The notes below the pieces were generated by a model. That model made no database searches. It had not been told where the DNA came from and saw only the letters and a list, made by a program, of their open reading frames with translations. A stretch of DNA of 64,000 nucleotides from Torymus aiolomorphi. Taxonomy: Eukaryota; Arthropoda; Insecta; Hymenoptera; Torymidae. The stretch is taken from the NCBI GenBank assembly GCA_036365515.1, contig CM070876.1:92439800-92503799 (forward strand), read 5' to 3'. Below, in pieces: positions 1-11,398 of the stretch. Each line of letters opens with the position of its first letter. Positions within the stretch are counted from its first letter, which is position 1. A program made the translations under genes and the position numbers.

Positions 1-902
1 GTATCTTTTTACGAAACGAGACAAGATGGCGCTTTTTTCTTCCAAACAGACGAAATGATAATTTCTGACCAATCATTAGTCAAAAAGATCAATGACTGTC
101 GTTTCTATATTCATGGATCGTAAATTCTATTTATTATTTATTGTCAAATTGTTGTAAAAATGATCGTAAATTAAGCAATGTCGGTAATTTTTATATTTAT
201 TTATTTTAAATTATGACTGTCAATGATGATCAAGTTTTTGTCAAAATTACTTTAAAGTTAGAAAATTTTGACAACTAATCACTCAACATTACTGCACAAA
301 TTTTGATGTTATTTTCCTCTCACAAGAGATAGATGAAATTATACTTTTTCCTCAATAATTTTCTCAATATGTGCATTTTATGTAAGTGCTAATTTGTTTA
401 TTTTCTCTTTTTTTCTTATTTAGGATTGGAGCAGACGAAGACGACGCAGCATCGACGAACTATAATGCGCAAACACAAAAATACGCACACATATCCAAAG
501 AACAATCGAACAGACGACGACATGGGTGAGTAACTGAAGAAGACGAATATTCAGCAAAGAGAAGTCGATCGAATCGTCAAACCGTAGTTATTAAAAGACG
601 ATGATCTTGTATGAGATGTAGAATCATTCTCTGGATATTAAAAGAAACAAGCTTACTCTCTCTAGCACGACACTAGACGAATCCACAACCTTCGATGTTA
701 TTTATTTTATAGTTTAAAAATATGAATTTTTCTTATAAAATTTTTTGTAATCAACCTCAAAATGTAATAATAGCAAAATATTAAATAAAATGAACATATT
801 GAACTAACATGTGAATAATATTTATATAAAAAAATTTATTTATAAAATCCGAATAAAAAATTTTTTATGGAATAATATATAATTATATTATAATTTTTAC
901 AG
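1..902. other. AT-rich noncoding flank with one possible small exon
   Basis: The stretch is AT-rich and I recognise no gene in it. The only coding-like piece is 424-525. It follows a pyrimidine-rich acceptor (TTTCTTATTTAG), ends at a good donor (GG|GTGAGT) and is open in one frame (IGADEDDAAS...), giving about 34 hydrophilic codons. Without a neighbouring exon this stays a weak guess. Confidence 0.25.
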
Positions 903-1528
903 TGTTACGGGATGGCTAGTGGGGGAAAGTCCCAACAAGCCGCATACCAGCGATGCCCTAAACACGGTGCCGCGGGTGTCAGACTAAAATGACTTGCCCG
1001 GGGATCTGCTCCTGGAATCCCGAAAACAACGCGAATATCGCACACGAACTTCGCTTTCCAACTAATTTGATCGGTGAGTGAAAAGCGCGCGCTCGAAGAG
1101 TAAAGCGCGCAGCCGCTATGCTCAGATATGAAAACGACCGGCGGAGTCGTTTTCCCGCGGAGGCGGCGGTATCCGGGAGAAGGACAGGTTGTAATGAACA
1201 ACGCGACGAGCAACTAGATATCACAGTATATCAAAACCAATAGTAATTACAAGCACCTAGCAAGTGCTGGTAAAAACAATAAGTAAGACAGTTAAGATTC
1301 AAACGCGCGAATCATACGGCGCAAGGCGAAGCTCCTAATATCGCGCGCGGTGTTAAAGTACGGAGGGCTGGCACACACTCGCACGTACACGGCACAGAAA
1401 GCTTGCACGGGGCGATTTCCGTGCGAGCCTTTACAATAATCGCGCGAGAGATGAGAGTATAAGACTTACTTTTGGAAGGAGCAGCCGGTGCACTCGACTC
1501 TCACTCTCCCACGCTCGCACAGTAGTTG

Positions 1529-1601
<73 letters not shown>

Positions 1602-2009
1602 TCGCTGTATAGGGTCGGCAGGCGAGCTGGCTGCCGGCTCGTCACTCGCTGTCTCGTGTGGCTCACGCGGCTCGGGATCGCTCTCTCTCTGTCTCTCTTT
1701 CACGCGTATACACTATGTTCGGCACCTCCACTACACTCACGGTGACTATAAAAAAAAATAGGACAGCGCGGACGAGGTAACTCAAGAGAGACACGGAGGA
1801 GATGTTTACCGCGCGATGGCAGACACGAAGATGGCTGCCGTGACTCGCATAAAGCCGTAGCAGCTTCGCGGGTACGCGACGGGCATATTACGCGTCATGA
1901 GACCGTTCTAATCTGGTCAGAATACTCGCGCGCTCGCGCCACCAGTGAGCATGTCTGCTCGGCGCGGGTAATTCGAATCTCGAATTACCTAACTCGCGCA
2001 CGCGTTACG
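903..2009. repeat. GC-rich block, possible solo LTR
   Basis: This is a sharply bounded GC-rich island inside AT-rich DNA. It starts TGTTACGGG directly after ACAG (899-902). It ends near GTTACG, which is again followed by ACAG (2010-2013), compatible with a 4-bp target duplication. A TATA-like ACTATAAAAAAA lies at about 1745. These are LTR-like traits, but the right end is not a canonical CA and there is no second LTR or internal domain. It could instead be a promoter-type CpG island. ORFs inside it are arginine/serine low-complexity and are not taken as genes. Confidence 0.3.
1531..1598. repeat. (CT)n microsatellite
   Basis: An uninterrupted run of about 34 CT dinucleotides. Read on the minus strand it yields a spurious Arg-Glu repeat ORF. 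Confidence 0.97.
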
Positions 2010-2013
2010 ACAG

Positions 2014-2436
2014 AAATATAATAGAAAATAAAATTGTTTTACTGTATTGCATGCTGTGCCGCATGTGCGTTATGTCTCCCATACAATAATTTTTCTTGTA
2101 AACACAATCAAAGAACAACTTTAGAATATTTTTTTTAATTCGAACCAATGTACGACGAGAAGCCGTTGACAGTGGACTTGAAGAAGAAAATTTTGATGAA
2201 GAATAGAACTTGAAGAAGACTGTTTTCCATTCATGTAAGAATTAAAATCACAAACAAATAAATTACAAATGGAACCTCGATGAATAACCATGAAAAAATT
2301 ACAAGTTAATATTTTCCATAAAATTTTTCCAATTTTTTGGTGAAAAATTAATTTTTCGAATTTTAATTTAATAAAAGGAAACAAAAAATTATTTTGAGGA
2401 AGCTACGTGCCAATGAATTGGCAGCGATTTTTTTAT
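2014..2436. other. AT-rich noncoding DNA
   Basis: No gene, RNA or repeat border is recognisable here. A minus-strand ORF of about 87 codons is asparagine/lysine/phenylalanine-rich, as chance ORFs in AT-rich DNA are. Confidence 0.6.
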
Positions 2437-2838
2437 TATACACTGAAAAAAGGCGGTAGTACTGTTAACTATATTGCCTAGCAAAACTCAATATTATAGC
2501 CATAACTATGTTATTTTGTAAAATGGGCTATAATATGTTAATAATAAACATGATATAATTTAAACGACTAAACAGTGATAGTAACTAAATTATCGTACAT
2601 GTAATTAAATTTTCAGTAAAGCTTACTATATTTATTTAATATAATATAATATTTCCATTTGAATTCCTTTAATATTTCAAAATTTACTATATACTATAGC
2701 ACCCAATAACAGATTTCTAGCTATCGCGATGATAATTTTAAATGTAAGCAGTACTATAAAATAAGGTCGTATTCAAATAATACTATATTGTAAAGTACTT
2801 TTATGTGAAAATGTACTATATCTTTTTCTCAGTGTATA
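2437..2838. mobile_element. MITE with TATACACTGA termini
   Basis: The left end reads TATACACTGAAAAAA followed by GTAGTAC. The right end is its inverted counterpart (GTACTATATCTTTTTCTCAGTGTATA). The interior is about 400 bp of non-coding AT-rich sequence. Outermost TA dinucleotides on both sides fit a TA target duplication, as in Tc1/mariner-type MITEs. The superfamily is an inference. Confidence 0.5.
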
Positions 2839-2912
2839 AAAAATGTGGACGTATATAACAGATAACGAAAGTTTCGAACAGATCCGAAAATTTCTCTGAT
2901 GTTAACAGAAAA

Positions 2913-2918
2913 GAGAAT
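2913..2918. repeat. Target-site duplication (left), GAGAAT
   Basis: GAGAAT directly abuts the AGTAGTAAGG left terminus of the Polinton. The same six bases follow the right terminus at 37195-37200. Six-base duplications are the norm for Polintons. Confidence 0.85.
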
Positions 2919-3817
2919 AGTAGTAAGGGGACCGGTATAGTGAGACGGTCCCCCGTTGTGCGGTGTGTAAGGGCCATGTGGCACCCCGCTGTGCGATGTG
3001 TATGGGTCCTCAAGTGTGACAAGGTCATTAACTCAAGTGTTTACAGTAGCAAGTGTGAACACAATATAATTAGTGTAAACAATGGGGGTGATTTATTACC
3101 CATAAACAATGGCCCACTTATCGCGCCCGCCATGACGCCATGCCGCTATACATGCCCCACGTGTGTTGCCGTATATGCCTTGACTCCAGGTGGTGGTGGG
3201 GGGGGGGGGGGCGAGCGCTTTGGCTGTACGCGCTACACCATAAAGACCCATAGAGTGCGAGGCCTCTCGCCGTATAGACCGTGTGCTGTGTGTATGGACC
3301 CCAAGTGTGAACACAAGTTAATTAGGGTAAATAATGAGGTGAATTATTACCCCATAAACAATGACCCACTTATCGCCCCCTCCAAGACGCTATACCGCTA
3401 TACCTGACCGGCGCGTGCCGTCATATATTCCCCAACTCGGGGTGCTGGGGGGAGAGACCTTTGGCTATACGCGCTACGCCATAAAGACCTCTCGCTGTAT
3501 AGACCGCGTGCTGTATGTATGGGTCCCAAGTGTGACAAGGTCATTAGCAGGTGTGAACACAAGCTAATAAAGATAAACAATGGGTCGGACTATCACCCAT
3601 AAATAATGGCCCACTTACCGCGCCCGCCATGACGTCATGCCGCTATACCTACCCGGCGCGTGACGCCGTACATGCCCCGACTCGACGTGGTGGTGGTGGT
3701 GGGAGAGACCTTTGGCTATAGGTTCTACGCCATAAAGTCCCATAGAGTGCTGGAGCGAGGCCTCTCGCTGTATAGACCGTGTGTGTGTGTGTTTGTGTTT
3801 GTGTGTATGAGTGTGTA

Positions 3818-3868
<51 letters not shown>

Positions 3869-3992
3869 ATGTATGTATGTGTGTGTGTGTGTTCGCAATG
3901 AGAAGTTGGGGGTGGGAATAGATAGTTGGTGTAAAGAAGAGGTCTGCAAATAAAAAAGCTGTTGATGAAAAAAATAAATTTTTATTTATTTA
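2919..3992 (+). repeat. Polinton left terminal inverted repeat
   Basis: This repeat matches the inverted sequence at 26962-27958 and, in shorter form, 36452-37194. Internally it holds about three imperfect ~240-bp units. Each carries GTGTGAACACAA, TAATTAG, a CCCATAAACAATGGCCCACTTA-like stretch and a GACGTCATGCCGCTATA-like stretch. Then follow a GT-rich tract and an AT-rich inner end. ORFs reading through it (for example 2940-3407) are by-products of the repeats. Confidence 0.85.
3781..3893. repeat. (GT)-rich microsatellite inside the left TIR
   Basis: A run of GT dinucleotides with occasional TTTGT, TATG and GAGT interruptions. The inverted counterparts near 27068 and 36555 are AC runs of different length, as expected for independently slipping copies. 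Confidence 0.9.
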
Positions 3993-3999
3993 ATCGTAG

Positions 4000-4180
4000 A
4001 AGAAAGTTAGTCTTACATTAACATAACTACCGACATCACGAACGCACAATTTTATTTTAACTTATACACGAATTACTATTTTACAGTTGGTCTTAAGGTA
4101 ATATAAATATCGACATCACTAACGCACAATTTTTATTTTAACTTATAATACGAATTACTATTATACAAGCACACCATAGG
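4000..4180. repeat. Two direct ~80-bp repeats inside the left TIR
   Basis: GACATCAC.AACGCACAATTTT followed by TTTTAACTTATA and ACGAATTACTAT occurs twice, about 80 bp apart (near 4033 and 4113). No coding potential. It is a spacer between the TIR and the first ORF remnants. Confidence 0.7.
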
Positions 4181-4290
4181 CATTCAGTCAATCGCAAACA
4201 TTTTATTTCGGTTTCACTTTTTAATCATTGTTTTTAAGCGCGAAATATAAAATTTGTATTAATAATAACGATGCTGACACTTAGCACTAC

Positions 4291-5040
4291 TTAGCACACA
4301 CACCGCATTGATGCTGCTTGCTCCCTGTCACTTTCGAGGCATGCAAACGCACCGTCGATGGCGACACGTGCTGCACGGTGCGTATCGTAGCTCGTAAATA
4401 GAGCCCGGACGCATCGGTTTTTTGAGTACTTCTGCCGTATGTTGACACCATCGCCATCCTGAAGGTAACTTTTCGGTATACGCCATGGCATGCCTGTGCG
4501 CCTTATCAAATTTTTCTAGGGCGATATTCGCCGCGGTATTTAACTTGCACAGCACATCCGTCATCTCCCCCAGAAGCTCGCTGTAGTACACACACTAATC
4601 ACTGAGCCGCTTTATGGGGAGCGCGGGCTATCCAGGTCGCTCAAGCACGGACAGTTCGCACTGCTGCTGCACTGAGGGCACCGAAGAATATCGCACCTCC
4701 AACAGCGCGCCCAATTCAGTGCTGTACGTTGATACAGCTCGCAGTCAAAACACCACTCCTGGATGGTTGGTGCTGAAGGTGGTGATGGTTGTGGTAGTGG
4801 TGGTGGTGGTGGTGTTGGTGTTGCTGCTCTCGCCTGGTGTTCCAACAGATTGGACCGTCACAGCCGGAGATGTCTTTGAGGCAAGCGTTTTAGCACTTTC
4901 ACGTGCCTCATCCGTTCCGTGTATACGGCCTCCTTCGAAGTTGAAATCGTCAATGCTTGCCGATTTCTGAGTGAGATTCTTCGCCACTTGGCGAGATGCG
5001 CTTCGAATCTGACTAGTTGCTGCTGGAGACTGGCCATAAC
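4291..5040 (-). pseudogene. Degraded minus-strand Polinton ORFs, unidentified
   Basis: Three overlapping minus-strand frames cover this stretch: 4745-4987, 4612-4845 and 4328-4591. They include a long ACC repeat coding for threonine or proline depending on frame, and a cysteine-rich segment (CFDCELY...CWRC...CPQC). The succession of frames looks like one gene broken by frameshifts, probably by slippage in the ACC tract. A plus-strand ORF at 4614-4970 overlaps the same repeat and is likely its shadow. I recognise no family, and reading it as a gene at all is an inference. Confidence 0.3.
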
Positions 5041-5083
5041 TGACTGACTGACTGACTCGATGTTCGCTAACAGTGTTGGAGGT

Positions 5084-5840
5084 TCACGGGGATGCTGGTA
5101 CGGGGATGGTGGGGGTTAAACTGCTGTTAGTGAGGGCAGATAGAGTGGGGATGAGTAAAAACGTAAAAAAGCAATGTGTCATCGGTACATCTTTCTTTCG
5201 GAGATGCCACGACAGACTGTACTTCGACGCTTTTCGAAAATGAAATTTACGACATAACGGGGTTTCCAAACGCTCTGATGAAAGCGCATGTTTTGCCGCG
5301 GAGAACCTCGCCGATATTTTTCCCGAATGAAAATTTTTTATTACTCTTTCATGGTTTAAGCACAGCGGCCTCGCAGAAGTTTCGGGCTCTACAAGCACGC
5401 GCGCGCGGATCGAGTAGTTAAGTACCTATACGTGAGAAAAACAGAAACACGCGTAGGCGTAGAAAACAGTCCTTGGAAGGACACTTCGGGTTTTTACAGG
5501 AAGACATTTTTTTAACATCTGTAGAGTTTCTTTTCTTATCGAAAAGCTGAACGACCGCCATAGTAATCGTACCCCGCTTCACGGGGATTCTCAATTTTTC
5601 TTCAAACCCGTCGACACGCGTGACGAAAACCTTTCGAGCTACACTATCGGCACGTGACAGGACCATGCAATAATTCCAAGGGGTTATCCTATAAATTTGC
5701 ATCCGCTGTGAAGAAAGTAAGACCCGTTGTTTTTTCGAAACAATATATCACGATAGCAGCCCCACAACAGGATGTTTCGCGTGTAAAGCTTACGCACCGG
5801 GGTTTCTGTCGCGCGATCACGCATAGCACTACTTGAGGAT
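5084..5840 (-). pseudogene. Degraded minus-strand ORF region, unidentified
   Basis: The minus strand holds open frames at 5418-5702 and 5084-5398. A further ATG-initiated stretch at about 5780-5825 ends in a stop near 5690, where the reading frame switches. The 5418-5702 frame is the more protein-like (VFVTRVDGFEEKLRIPVKRG, then a KNPKCPSKDC cysteine motif). The plus strand also has short ORFs here. I cannot assign a family. It may be a remnant of an accessory Polinton gene read away from the polymerase. Confidence 0.25.
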
Positions 5841-6024
5841 ATTTTTCACCAAGCTACACATTTTTAACGGAAAAATGTTACGTCTTGCGCTTTGGTGAGA
5901 TTTTCCAGAGATGGCTCGAGTACATAACGTAAACAGATGCTCAAAAACCCCGAGGAAAAGGTATTTTCTGATACCACGTGTATACTGTATTCAAAACACT
6001 CGACGCCATTGACGCCGCCAAAAA

Positions 6025-6075
6025 GTCGCGCTATAAAACAGGTGAGGGCCACTTATGGTCCTACCAGTCTTTCTT
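6025..6075 (+). promoter_or_regulatory. TATA-type core promoter upstream of the multi-exon gene
   Basis: CTATAAAACA (TATAAAA at 6032-6038) lies about 30 bp before an initiator-like CCAGTCTT (6064-6071). It is about 60 bp before a Kozak-like CACCATGG start (ATG at 6095). The spacing is that of a normal arthropod TATA/Inr promoter. Confidence 0.5.
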
Positions 6076-6094
6076 TCGAACGAGAAGCGTCACC

Positions 6095-7354
6095 ATGGAG
6101 AATTTTGTCGCTTGTAAAAGTTTACGGGAAGCCGTATTGCGTCTCGCAGCGCAATCACGCTATAGTAGAGGCGACGCGTGGCGTACACGTCTGAGAACGT
6201 TGTCTTCCACGGAACTCGTCAATCAGTTGCGACACTTGTTACGGCTGACTGGCCATCGGGCGATAGCAAGATTATTCCGTACGTTCAGGCATTCGCGAGA
6301 TGTACAGCGTACCATCGGGGAATTTGTGGTCGAGTACAACTTGGACATTTTGCCTATTTTTAGAAAGCTCATGAGCGAGTACGAGAAGCTATTGGGTAAG
6401 TGAAAAAATTTTTAATATTTTTCGTAAACTTTTTTTAAAAATTTAGTTCTCTAAAAACATTTTTTTCCAGCTTTAGAAGATTTATTGCGCGACAGCGATT
6501 CTGATAGCGAAAATATCGAAGCTGATAATGAGGAGAGCAGCGACGCCACTCACTTTGAGTGGAATGCAGATGATACACCGTCTCAACCCGGGCCGTCTGG
6601 GGTGGCAAGCGGTTCGGCTCGCACTGATGGACGACAAAATCCTGTAGCTCGCAGGCTATCGTTTGACACTGATAGCGACGAGGCTGATGACGGTAGCCCG
6701 CAGAAGCAAATCTGGGTTGTCGACGTACACAACGCACCTCTTTCCGCCGATAATCCGCCTACAGAAGCGGTGTCTGACAGCGAAGAGGAGCTCTCCGTAA
6801 GCCCGAACCTTATTAATGTGGAGGACCATGAAAGGGCGAATCTAGAAATGGAGGCGGTAGAAAATGAGCGCGAGTATATACTGGAGGCGATATCACCATA
6901 CGTGGAGCCGGGGGAAGCCGTACACCGGGCGTTTTTAAGCGATCCTCCTCAGGTGTAAGCAGATGTAGGCATCGCAAATACCGCGGAAAATCGCTACAAC
7001 ATCTTGAGCAATTTTTACCTTGGAGATCCCGGAGCATACGATAATAACTTTAACCCGTGGGACGAAGTTCATCTGTGTATAAATGAGCGTAAGTTAAATT
7101 AATTTTTCTTTTTTGTAATGTAAAAAAAGAGCATGTTGTTGAAAAAAAATATTTTTTTTTTTAGTCATAAGACATTCGGGATAGTATATCGTACCACTAT
7201 CCCTATGACATTCCCGATATACCTGGGGTTTACGAGCGGTTTTTGAATATACTCCATGCACCACGCGCACAGATGTTGCGTTGGCTCCATGACCAGGTGG
7301 AAAATATATTTTCGCCGTTGTATATGGAAATAGATCTCGCAGATCTATTAGTTC
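6095..7354 (+). pseudogene. Spliced Polinton gene upstream of, or 5' part of, the DNA polymerase
   Basis: Exon 1 (6095-6395) starts at CACCATGG and encodes a basic helical segment (ELVNQLRHLLRLTGHRAIAR). It ends in a GTAAGT donor. A 75-bp intron ends in TTTTTTCCAG at 6470, and exon 2 (6471-7088) continues exactly in frame with an acidic low-complexity region (RDSDSDSENIEADNEESS). Exon 2 has an in-frame TAA at 6956-6958, then reads on to a GTAAGT donor. An acceptor at 7164 opens exon 3 (DIPDIPGVYERFLNILHAPR), which needs a one-base shift to join. A GT at 7355 spliced to AG at 7460-7461 would enter the polymerase N-terminus in frame. So this may be the 5' part of one long polymerase gene, or a separate gene. 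No family recognised. Confidence 0.5.
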
Positions 7355-7461
7355 GTGTAAGCGAGAGTTTTCGCGGGAAACCGGAAGAATAGAAAATGAC
7401 TAAAAAAGAGAAATGTTTAAATAATATTAAAAGCTGATGACAATTCATTTTATTCATTTAG

Positions 7462-10171
7462 AGGCCCGTCATTCCCCTCTTCAGGTAGGCGCTGGTGAAG
7501 GTCGTAGCAGAAGCAACAGCAGCCACAGCAGCAGTAGCAGCATCACACGCGACGACGGGGCTGACGCAGGGCCCGAGCGGTTTATTATAGATGCCGTGGG
7601 AGAACAGTACATGCGTAGGTTTGCTGTTCACGGCCGCTCGGTCGGTTTTAATATACACGACCCACCTGCCGGGGAAAACCCTGTATTATGGCTTGAGGAA
7701 AGCATTAGAGATATTTACGAATACATTACATCTAACGTTCCACCTAGCACATTAATCGGCGTGAGTATTCGTAGTGATCGGTTTGCGCGGGGGCCCGGAG
7801 GATTGTCGTTCAGGCCTATTGAAAATTTCAGTTACTTAGGTTTATAGAATTTGATAAATTCTATAAATCAAAGTAACGCAGTTTTGGGTATCGATGACAC
7901 ACTAGCCTTACAAATATATTACGTTGAAATGACTGTTGGCGCAGGGAGAGCATGGCCAAAACAAGCGCTAAGCATAGGTAGTCTTCGTAAACGCTCGATT
8001 GTAACAATAAAAACCGAGGACAACTTATGTTTGCCGCGCGCGCTCGTAGTAGCGAGAGCACACTTAGCTCTTAAAACATCCGAATGCGCGAAGACGCACG
8101 AGTGGCGCGTAATCCGCGACGGCCGGCGAAAATTACAGAAAGAGCGCGCAGAGAAACTCATGTACGATGCAGGAGTAATTTTACCGCTAGAGGGGTGTGG
8201 ATTCTGCGAGTTGACGGCGTTTCAAGATTTTTTTTGCTGCGGAGGGTATTGCTATGGTTATATTTGAAAAGTGTAACTTGGGTAGCGGCGAACTTCTGTT
8301 ATTTGACGGTCGAAACAAGATTCAAGATTTAAATGCACCGCTTCACGATGTTATTTATTTAATCTTTGAGGAGCAGTCTAGACACTTTAACGTGATCACT
8401 AATTTATTTGCTGCGGCCGGGACAAAATTTTTTTTGCTCTTATTCTAACAAGGGTTTTCGCCGTATAGGGCAACACAAGTGTAAACGAACTTGTGAATCT
8501 TGCTTTGTTACACCTCCATGTAGGAGTGACGGTGTAGAAATGATAGAGTGCACAGGGTGTGGACATAAATTTTTCGGGCATGGTTGTTTCGTTAATCACA
8601 AGTGCGCGGGTTCGTACAAAAAAAAATAATTGCAAAGTGTGCGACGTCGTGCGGCTATGCGAAAATTGTTTAAAAATAGTAAATACGCAGAACAGTCAAC
8701 ACGAGTGTGGTATTAGTTATTGCAAACAATGTTCGAAGCGGCAGCCGTTCAATCATGCATGTTTCATGCAACCAATTGGTGGTGGTGGTGGTGGTGGGAA
8801 CTTGAAAGCGGAAAAAAAATTTTTGTACATTATTTACGATATTGAGACCCATCAGGATACGCCGTATGGAGAAAACGCCCGAATTCACGTGCCGAATCTC
8901 TGTGTCGCGCATTAGGTTTGCACGGATTGCATAGACGTGGACGACCTTAAAATCATTTGTAGCAAATGTGGCGTGCGCGAGTTCATTTTCACAGACAATC
9001 CGGTAAAACAGCTCTTGAGCTTGTGCATTCGGGAAAGCACTGAATTTTCCGAAACTGTATGCATCGCGCACAATGCCAAAGCTTTTGATGCTCAATTCAT
9101 TTTAAAAGAATTGAATTTTAAAAGAATTGGCCGAAAACAGCCCCCAGCGTCATTTTGAACGGTCAAAATATTACAATGTTCAAGTACGGACGAACCAAGT
9201 TTATCGACAGCATCAACTATTTTCAAATGAAATTGAGTGCTCTATCTGCTACCTTCGGTTTACCCGAAAGTAGTAAGAAGGGCTATTTTCCACATCTGTT
9301 TAACACCCTCGAGAACCAGCGGTACGTTGGGCCTCTACCAGCGCTAGAGTTTTATTGCCCTGACACTATGTCGCAAGCTGAACGTGCCGTGTTTCTCGAC
9401 TGACATGAAAATACGAGCCCTGGCTATATATTCGACTTTCAAAAAGAGATAGTCGAATATTGCCAGATGGACGTGGAAATACTGAGGCGCGCTTGTATAC
9501 AATTTCGAAAAATTTTTCTCGAGGTAGGCGAAACGGACCCATTTATATCAGCGTGTACAATCGCGTCGGCGTGTTTGTACGTTTTTCGTAAAAATTTTTT
9601 AGTTCCGAATACTATAGGAATAATTCCACCGAACGGTTATAGGCGTGTTGACAAACACTCGCAAAAATCAATAGAGTGGTTGCTGTATTGCGAGCGCGAG
9701 ATCGGTCGGGACATCGTACATGCAGGTAGGACGCATGTGTTTCGCTTGCCCGAGGGATTTTTAGTGGACGGTTACCTACCTGCTTTCCCTCCTGGAGAGG
9801 GGGAAGCAGCCAAGGGAATCGTTTTTGAATTTCAAGGTTGTTACGTGCACGGTTGCCCGCGTTGTTTTACGAACAACCGAGAATCGGTAAAAAATAAGTT
9901 TAATCAAACGTATGCACATGCGTACGAAAGTGTACAGGTAAAAGTCGGCCGAATGAGGAGTCTCGGCTACGAAGTGCGCGAGAGGTGGGAGTGTGAATTC
10001 GATGGGATAAAAAGGCAACAGCCCGAGTTCGTACGGTATCTGGATACTCACCCGATAATGAGTAGAATAACTCTCAATCCGCGGGATGCGTTTTTCGGTG
10101 GGAGAACTGAAAATATAGTCACCTCATGCACTGTAGAGCCGGGTGAGGAGATCAAATATACTGATATTTAG
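7462..10171 (+). pseudogene. Protein-primed family-B DNA polymerase, N-terminal and exonuclease part (broken)
   Basis: This is the Polinton PolB that replicates the element. The order seen is: an N-terminal domain (FAVHGRSVGFN, GPGGLSFRPIENF), KRSIVTIKTEDNLCLPRALV, a region of zinc-binding CxxC pairs (8480-8760), and exonuclease motifs Exo I (YDIETH, ~8840), Exo II (HNAKAFDAQF, ~9070) and Exo III (YCQMDVEIL, ~9460). A GCYVHGCPRC block and RDAFFGGRTENI lead to the start of polymerase motif A (YTDI), where the frame ends at 10169. Lesions seen are in-frame stops at 7845, 8913 and 9401, and frameshifts in T- or A-runs near 8230, 8430 and 8620 and again near 9150. The gene cannot make polymerase. 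Motif A onward is missing at the Penelope junction. Confidence 0.9.
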
Positions 10172-10290
10172 CACTTTTTTGCCGCTACTGGTAGACTCAG
10201 TATACTATTTGATTTATTCAGGATGCTAATGGCCCAGTTTCTACCAATCTGAGGTGTTGAAGGTTGTTAAATAAAACACCAATTTTTTAT

Positions 10291-10335
10291 TACTCGACGT
10301 TTCGGACATTTATTTCATGTCCCTCTTCAGGAGTA
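10291..10335 (-). ncRNA. Minimal type-I hammerhead ribozyme motif
   Basis: Read on the minus strand the order is: TACTC (stem I), CTGAAGA core, stem II GGGACA...TGTCC closing a loop, GAAAC core, GTC cleavage triplet, then GAGTA pairing back to TACTC. Stem III is only AC/GT without a loop. That is the short-stem-III form known from Penelope-like elements, thought to cleave mainly as a dimer. Both core motifs, the trinucleotide and two stems are all present in 45 nt, and the location in a Penelope end fits. Activity is not shown. Confidence 0.75.
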
Positions 10336-10857
10336 TCTGAGAATTACAAATTAAAAAAAAAAAAAAAAAAATTCGTTATATATAACAATTATTTTAACTT
10401 CAGGCTCAACAATAACAGTATAAACTTACATCTATCTAGAGTCAAAACTTATTTGCGGGAGAACACAATCCGCTCGTCACTAGCGTTACAACGAAAGAGT
10501 TCGGCTTTATATAGTGAGACTGCATTAAGGGGACAAGCCATGGTTAGGGGGTCGAAAAATTGATTTTTTTTTTATTTAATATTTTGATAGCAAATTTTCC
10601 GCTGAATACGATGCTTCCAACCGCATTTCGAAATTCGATTTCGTTTAGAAAATACAGCTAAAACCGTGAAGTTACTTTTTTTACATATTTAGTGATTTTA
10701 CTCAAAATATCACTTTTAGATATTGATACTATTGTTAATCTTATATTATTTTATACTTCACAGCATACACGATACAATACTAAATGTATAACGTAATGTA
10801 CATTAACATTGTATAAAAACTTAACTTGAGGTATAAATCTCGTGTATTTTACTCTTA

Positions 10858-11035
10858 GGGCTCTTGCACGAATAAAGGAATAGCGAGTAATAACGGCTCA
10901 CAAACAATCACAAGTGAGCTTTAAAAAGACTTGTTTCTTTTTGAAGGAATAAGAAGGAACACGTCTTTTTAAAACTTGCTTGTGATTGGCTGCCAGGTGT
11001 TATTCCACGCTATTCCTCCATTCGTGCAAGAGCCC
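10858..11035. mobile_element. Harbinger-like MITE with TTA duplication
   Basis: This is a 178-bp near-palindrome starting GGGCTCTTGCACGAAT and ending in its complement. TTA flanks both ends (10855-10857 and 11036-11038). A TTA duplication with GGGC termini is typical of PIF/Harbinger MITEs. It is inserted in the MULE upstream of the transposase gene. Confidence 0.75.
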
Positions 11036-11398
11036 TTACTCTCCTTATAGAAAGGTATTATACATAAAATACTCATAGGTGGTTCAAAATCCCAGCTGCA
11101 TGTTTATGTTGTTTTTCAGCGCCACGATCGCTGGAATTTAAACTGAATTATTTTGCATGTAATTGAATCTGCATTTTTCAATGCAATTTATTTAGTAAAC
11201 AAACATTTTTTCCTGATTATAAGCTATTATAAGCTATTATACGCTCTAGAGCAGTGTGTGAAAAATTTTTTAAAATTTGGCCTGTAGGTTAGCTACATTG
11301 TGCAATTAAAACTTGCTATATTTTTAAGTGTTTTTTTCGGAGTGACTTTTGTGTATCAATTTAATTTTGATACGTAAAGTAGTGATTTGTGAAAAATC

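Noticed and set aside
2940..3407. 155-codon ORF in the left Polinton TIR, and matching ORFs in the right TIRs
   Set aside because: They read through inverted sub-repeats and a poly-G tract, differ in frame between TIR copies and have no protein-like composition.
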